DNA from: JASGIT01 sp047601665
GTDB taxonomy: Bacteria > Pseudomonadota > Gammaproteobacteria > Burkholderiales > Burkholderiaceae_C
Length of the DNA stretch: 64,000 nucleotides
Reading direction: 5' to 3'
Assembly: GCA_047601665.1 (NCBI GenBank)
Contig: JASGIT010000001.1
Span: 4,154,001-4,218,000 of the forward strand
Part shown: positions 60,948-64,000 of the stretch, piece after piece
How the letters are laid out: each line of letters starts with the position of its first letter
How positions within the stretch are numbered: position 1 is the stretch's first letter
Program-made: the position numbers and the translations under genes
The notes under the pieces: generated by a model
Database searches by the model: none
The model's input: only the letters and a program-made list of their open reading frames with translations
What the model was told of the DNA's origin: nothing

Positions 60948-61543
60948 AAGCACACCGCCGATCCCGTTGCGACCTCGTTGACGGCCTGTAGTGAGCGCGA
61001 TGCTCTGGCGGCCACCCCGATCCTCGCCCTCCGGCGGCGTCTTCGGCGCGCCTGGCTCCACGCGATGCGCGCCGGTCGTTGCGACGACCGTGCACCCGCC
61101 CAATACTGGGCGGGCCCAGCGTGGATATCGCATCCACAACGTTCCGGAGATCGCGACGCGGCTCCGAATCCCAACCCTGCGTTGGCGTCGCGGTCGTCAC
61201 CCGCCCAGGGACTTGTGCAGCCGCGTGCCAGGCATGCGGCACGTGATCACGGGCCGCCGCTGCACGTCTGCACCAGGCGCCACGAACTGACCCACTGTTC
61301 GGGGCGGTCGCTCCCGGTCCTGCCTGGGTGACCGAGCGGTGCAGCCGGTATCCCCGAGCAGACACGCAGCCCTCACTGCTCCGCGGCGACGAACCCTCTC
61401 CTGAGCAGCCGCCTTTGCCTGGCCTGCGGCCTGAGCGGAGGCGCTTCCCATGCCGGTGGCCCGACCCACGGCACCACTTCGGCTGTCACACCGCGCCCCG
61501 ATCGGGCGCAGCGCACTCCCCAGCTTCCAGAAAGGACCTACCC
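60948..61543. other. Non-coding stretch with a perfect hairpin
   Basis: About 600 bp without a convincing gene. A perfect hairpin CCCGCCCA-ATAC-TGGGCGGG (61095-61114) may end the preceding transcript, although no T-run follows. The last bases resemble the leader of the gene at 48524. Confidence 0.45.
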
Positions 61544-61873
61544 ATGTCTTCCAATGCCGCCACCCTGGCATCGATGGAGCGGCGCGCCCGCGGCGCGATC
61601 GTGCAATAACTGCGCTTGATGCGCGGCGAACTACAGGCCCTGCGGGGCACTCTGTCTGGCGACGAGCGCGACCAGGCCGATGCCTTGATGCTCAAGCTCG
61701 AACATCTCGAGGCTCAGCAGACCGTCGCGAACGTGTCGCTGTCCGCGGCACCCGTTTACCTGGCGCCGAAACTGCGGCTCGACGTCCCGACGCTTGACCG
61801 CCACGGCCTGATTCCGAAGCCACAGCCCGCCACCGGCGGCGTCGCCTCCGGGCACGCGCTCGCCGGCAGCTGA
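61544..61873 (+). pseudogene. Decayed paralogue of the coiled-coil gene at 48524
   Basis: The frame ERRARGAIVQ-stop-LRLMRGELQALRG aligns with ERRAERALVQELRLMTQEIL of the intact copy. TAA (61607-61609) stands where the intact gene has GAG. Downstream the frame continues to 61873 with a shorter, diverged C-terminus (PVYLAPKLRLDVPTLDRHGL). An ATG at 61616 might restart translation. Confidence 0.7.
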
Positions 61874-61984
61874 ACCGCGGCCGCCGGCATCCATTGGGTG
61901 CCGCGACGGCTGATTCCATCCACCCTGCGCAGCGCTATGGCCCTGTGGCTGGCGGCGCTGCGCTTACTCGAAAAGGAGTTCTCC

Positions 61985-62678
61985 ATGGACACCTCCCACC
62001 CCAAGAGCGCGCCATCCGATCCCCGGATCGCACCCCGAGACACGCCGCACCGGAATGCCAGCGCGGCGATCGGGCAGTTGGCCCGCCGGGTTGCCCGGCT
62101 GACGCGAACCGGCCTGGCCGCCCTGGATGCCGAGCTGCTGCAGGCGCTCGTCGATCTCGGCGACAAGGCACGCTTGATCGCGCAACTCGCGCCCGAGCAC
62201 GACGCCTTACTGGGCATCCTTGAGGACCTGCACGGCTTCAACCATTTCGACCCGACGGGTACCGAATGCGACGACGCCTACCGAACCGCCAAGCTGCGCG
62301 CGCGCCGCGCAGCCACCGGCGCGCCGAGCGCGCTGTGGGTACCCCACTGAATGCGAGCTGCTCGAATCGTTGCTGGCCGCGCCCGGCGCGCCGGCGCTGG
62401 ACCGGATGGTCCTCGATCTGGCCGAAGCCAGCGGCTACTTGGCCATGCTCGACGTGCCTTGGGACTACTGGCACCTGGGCCGGCACGCCGAGCAAGCGGC
62501 GTCGCTGGGCATGGATGACGCGCTGGTACGCCTGTTCTCGGCGGCCTGGCAGATCCAGCACTACGTGCTCGACACCACGGACGCCGCGCAGTCCGAGCTG
62601 GAGCGAAAGCGCATTCGCGCGGACCATCGCGCAGCGCAGGGACGGCCAGCCCTCCAGGAAAAGGAGGAGCGCTCATGA
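61985..62678 (+). pseudogene. Frameshifted hypothetical gene (two overlapping frames)
   Basis: AAGGAG precedes ATG 61985. Frame 1 encodes ASAAIGQLARRVARLTRTGL and LEDLHGFNHFDPTGTECDDA, then ends at 62350. Another frame continues with YPTECELLESLLAAPGAPAL, DRMVLDLAEASGYLAMLDVP and WDYWHLGRHAEQAASLG to 62678, with no start of its own. A single-base shift near 62335 joins them into a 230-residue protein. The end overlaps the next ATG (ATGA). If not a sequencing error, the gene is broken. Confidence 0.6.
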
Positions 62679-63210
62679 CGCCCGCCCCCATCGAGTCCGC
62701 GGCGGACTATCTGCTGCTCGACGACACGCACATCGCGCCCAACGAGGCGGGCGAATGGATCAAGGCTGCCTATGAGGCCACCGTGAGCTCGTACCAGCGC
62801 CTGCGCCGCTGCTGGGCCGGCGCCTTCCTGGCCCAGTTGTTCGCGCGGCGGCCCTGGCTGGACGCCGCCCGGCTGACGTTGAGCGTGTCCTTCGAGTACG
62901 GGGACGACGGCAGCTATTTCCGCACGGGGTCCGTTGCAGCGTCACGGAAGTCCGGTTCGTCAAGAACTGCACGCCTCCCGAGGAGGGCTTTCCGGATGGA
63001 GAGGTCGATCCCGATGTTGCCGCGGCCAGCCTGGAGAGCGGTGTCGAGAATTATGAGCACGAGCTGTACGACGATCTGCGCGGCGGCCGGCACTCCAACC
63101 ACGATCTGGTCCTGACGTTGCGGCGAGCCCCAATAGAGCCCTCGCTGCAGCCGCGCCCGCTCTCGGGCGCACTGGCCACCAAGGCCTGGGAGCTCGACAA
63201 ACCGGCCTGA
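62675..63210 (+). pseudogene. Frameshifted paralogue of the gene at 52133
   Basis: The first frame (RCWAGAFLAQLFARRPWLDA, LTLSVSFEYGDDGSYFRTG) matches the gene at 52133. After about 62930 the homologous continuation is in another frame: VRCSVTEVRFVKNCTPPEEG, FPDGEVDPDVAAASLESGVE and NYEHELYDDLRGGRHSNHDL, to a stop at 63210. The uncorrected frame runs as nonsense to 63115. Confidence 0.75.
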
Positions 63211-63617
63211 GGGTCCTCGCCCACCGGCCGGCAGGCTCTGCCGCGCGGGTGACCTTCCCCTGACATGGCGCAGGATTTCCCAGCTGCGCATCACGTCTTG
63301 CAGCCCCGGCGCCTTGCGCGCCGGGGCTGCTTGCATTGGAAGGCCCTGAATCCGCAAGAAGCACCAGCCTGCGCTGTGCCTCGCCGCTTCGATCCTCGAA
63401 AAAAAGGGCGCGCCAACGGACGCCACCATTCGTTGCCTGTCGCATTCTTGTCTCGTTGTGGCATCCCGCAGCACACAACGGTTGAAGAAGTCCCGCAACG
63501 AACGCAAACTATGAGTGACATGTGTGAGCAAGGGCCTGTATTCGCCAATAGCCAGCACCTGCAGCGGGGCCGAGCGGCCAAGCCTTGCTGCCCCCCTGGC
63601 CGATTGCGGAGAATGGC
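63211..63617. other. Intergenic region with a short palindrome
   Basis: No gene is seen. CAGCCCCGGCGC-CTTGC-GCGCCGGGGCTG (63301-63329) is a perfect 12-bp hairpin that probably ends the preceding operon. Confidence 0.5.
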
Positions 63618-63950
63618 ATGCGCCTGCTTGATCGAATGTCGAAAACTTCCTTGGGCGCTGCCGTCAATCAGTTGCGGCTCGGCGACGCCTGTGTGGCATT
63701 CGCCGATGGCGTGCTGGTGATCGAGTACGGCGGCCAAACGCACATCACGACCGAGGTGAAGGCCGAAGGCACCAGCATCGTGTTCTGCCGGGACCATGTG
63801 CTGATTGATCTCTGGGAGCGATTCGGCAGCTCGATCCAGCTCAGAGCCACTTCTGAGGAACTCGCGGCGGCGCAGGTCTATTTCAGGGCACATGGATTCG
63901 CGGTGTATGGCGCACCCGCCGCCAAGGCCGCGCAGGCGATCGGCAGTTGA
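63618..63950 (+). CDS. Hypothetical protein (110 aa)
   Basis: The start MRLLDRMSKTSLGAAVNQLR lies at 63618. The protein is beta-rich (ACVAFADGVLVIEYGGQTHI, TSIVFCRDHVLIDLWERFG) with a C-terminal helix pair. It is soluble and intact, with a long antisense frame that I treat as shadow. Not recognised. Confidence 0.6.
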   Translation: MRLLDRMSKTSLGAAVNQLRLGDACVAFADGVLVIEYGGQTHITTEVKAEGTSIVFCRDHVLIDLWERFGSSIQLRATSEELAAAQVYFRAHGFAVYGAPAAKAAQAIGS

Positions 63951-64000
63951 GCGCGGCCGCCCTCCCCCTCGCTACCGTCACCGCTGCGCGCCTGGCTCTT

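Noticed and set aside
63291..63893. 200-residue minus-strand frame
   Set aside because: It is antisense to the better-composed plus-strand gene at 63618 and spans an obvious hairpin.

Overview
The window looks like chromosomal DNA of a betaproteobacterium of the order Burkholderiales, most likely family Comamonadaceae. This is an inference from the protein families (a second RpoN, PA2169-type stress proteins, an RTX protein with a type I secretion operon, conjugative-element cargo) and from base composition that seems moderate in the first 28 kb and distinctly GC-rich afterwards. No rRNA, tRNA or CRISPR array was found. Compositions and families were judged by eye, without database searches.

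Region 1 (1-15.8 kb) is a compact sigma-54 and stress island. It carries a sigma-54-dependent response regulator (cut by the window edge), a degenerate histidine kinase and a second rpoN. Around them lie many small stress-type genes: GlsB/YeaQ-like, DUF883, DUF2383, a Gly-rich SWFGD-like protein, a stress SDR, two small hydrophilic or membrane proteins, a Cys-repeat periplasmic protein, topoisomerase IB, a low-affinity iron permease-like protein and a KGG-like basic protein. At least eight of the intergenic regions hold a GG-N10-GC element close to the sigma-54 -24/-12 consensus, pointing at these genes. I infer a self-contained regulon in which sigma factor, activator, kinase and targets sit together. 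Decayed IS3 and IS21 transposase genes interrupt it.

Region 2 (16-28.8 kb) is an RTX/type I secretion locus flanked by IS5 remnants. All its genes are on the minus strand: an ABC transporter with a C39-like domain, an HlyD adaptor, a TolC-type outer membrane protein, then a small membrane protein and a 1686-residue calcium-binding RTX protein containing three apparently identical 585-bp tandem units. A crippled IS3 element marks the upstream border.

Region 3 (28.8-42.3 kb) is a GC-rich accessory block. It has pirin with a divergent LysR regulator, two aldo/keto reductases, a YciI-like protein, a LysR-flavodoxin pair, a truncated PAPS-reductase-like gene, and an iron-uptake operon (FecI sigma factor with a Fur-box-like site, FecR, TonB receptor, PepSY membrane protein, small membrane protein).

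Region 4 (42.3-64 kb) resembles the cargo and auxiliary end of an integrative conjugative element. Many genes are small hypotheticals arranged in overlapping, translationally coupled runs. It also holds likely defence or stability modules: a caspase-like protease, a RES/Xre-type toxin-antitoxin pair, VapBC, a DUF2442-type pair, a broken Fic gene with a DUF6088 partner, and a DinG-like helicase. A second, decayed copy of part of the hypothetical-gene module lies at 61.5-63.2 kb.
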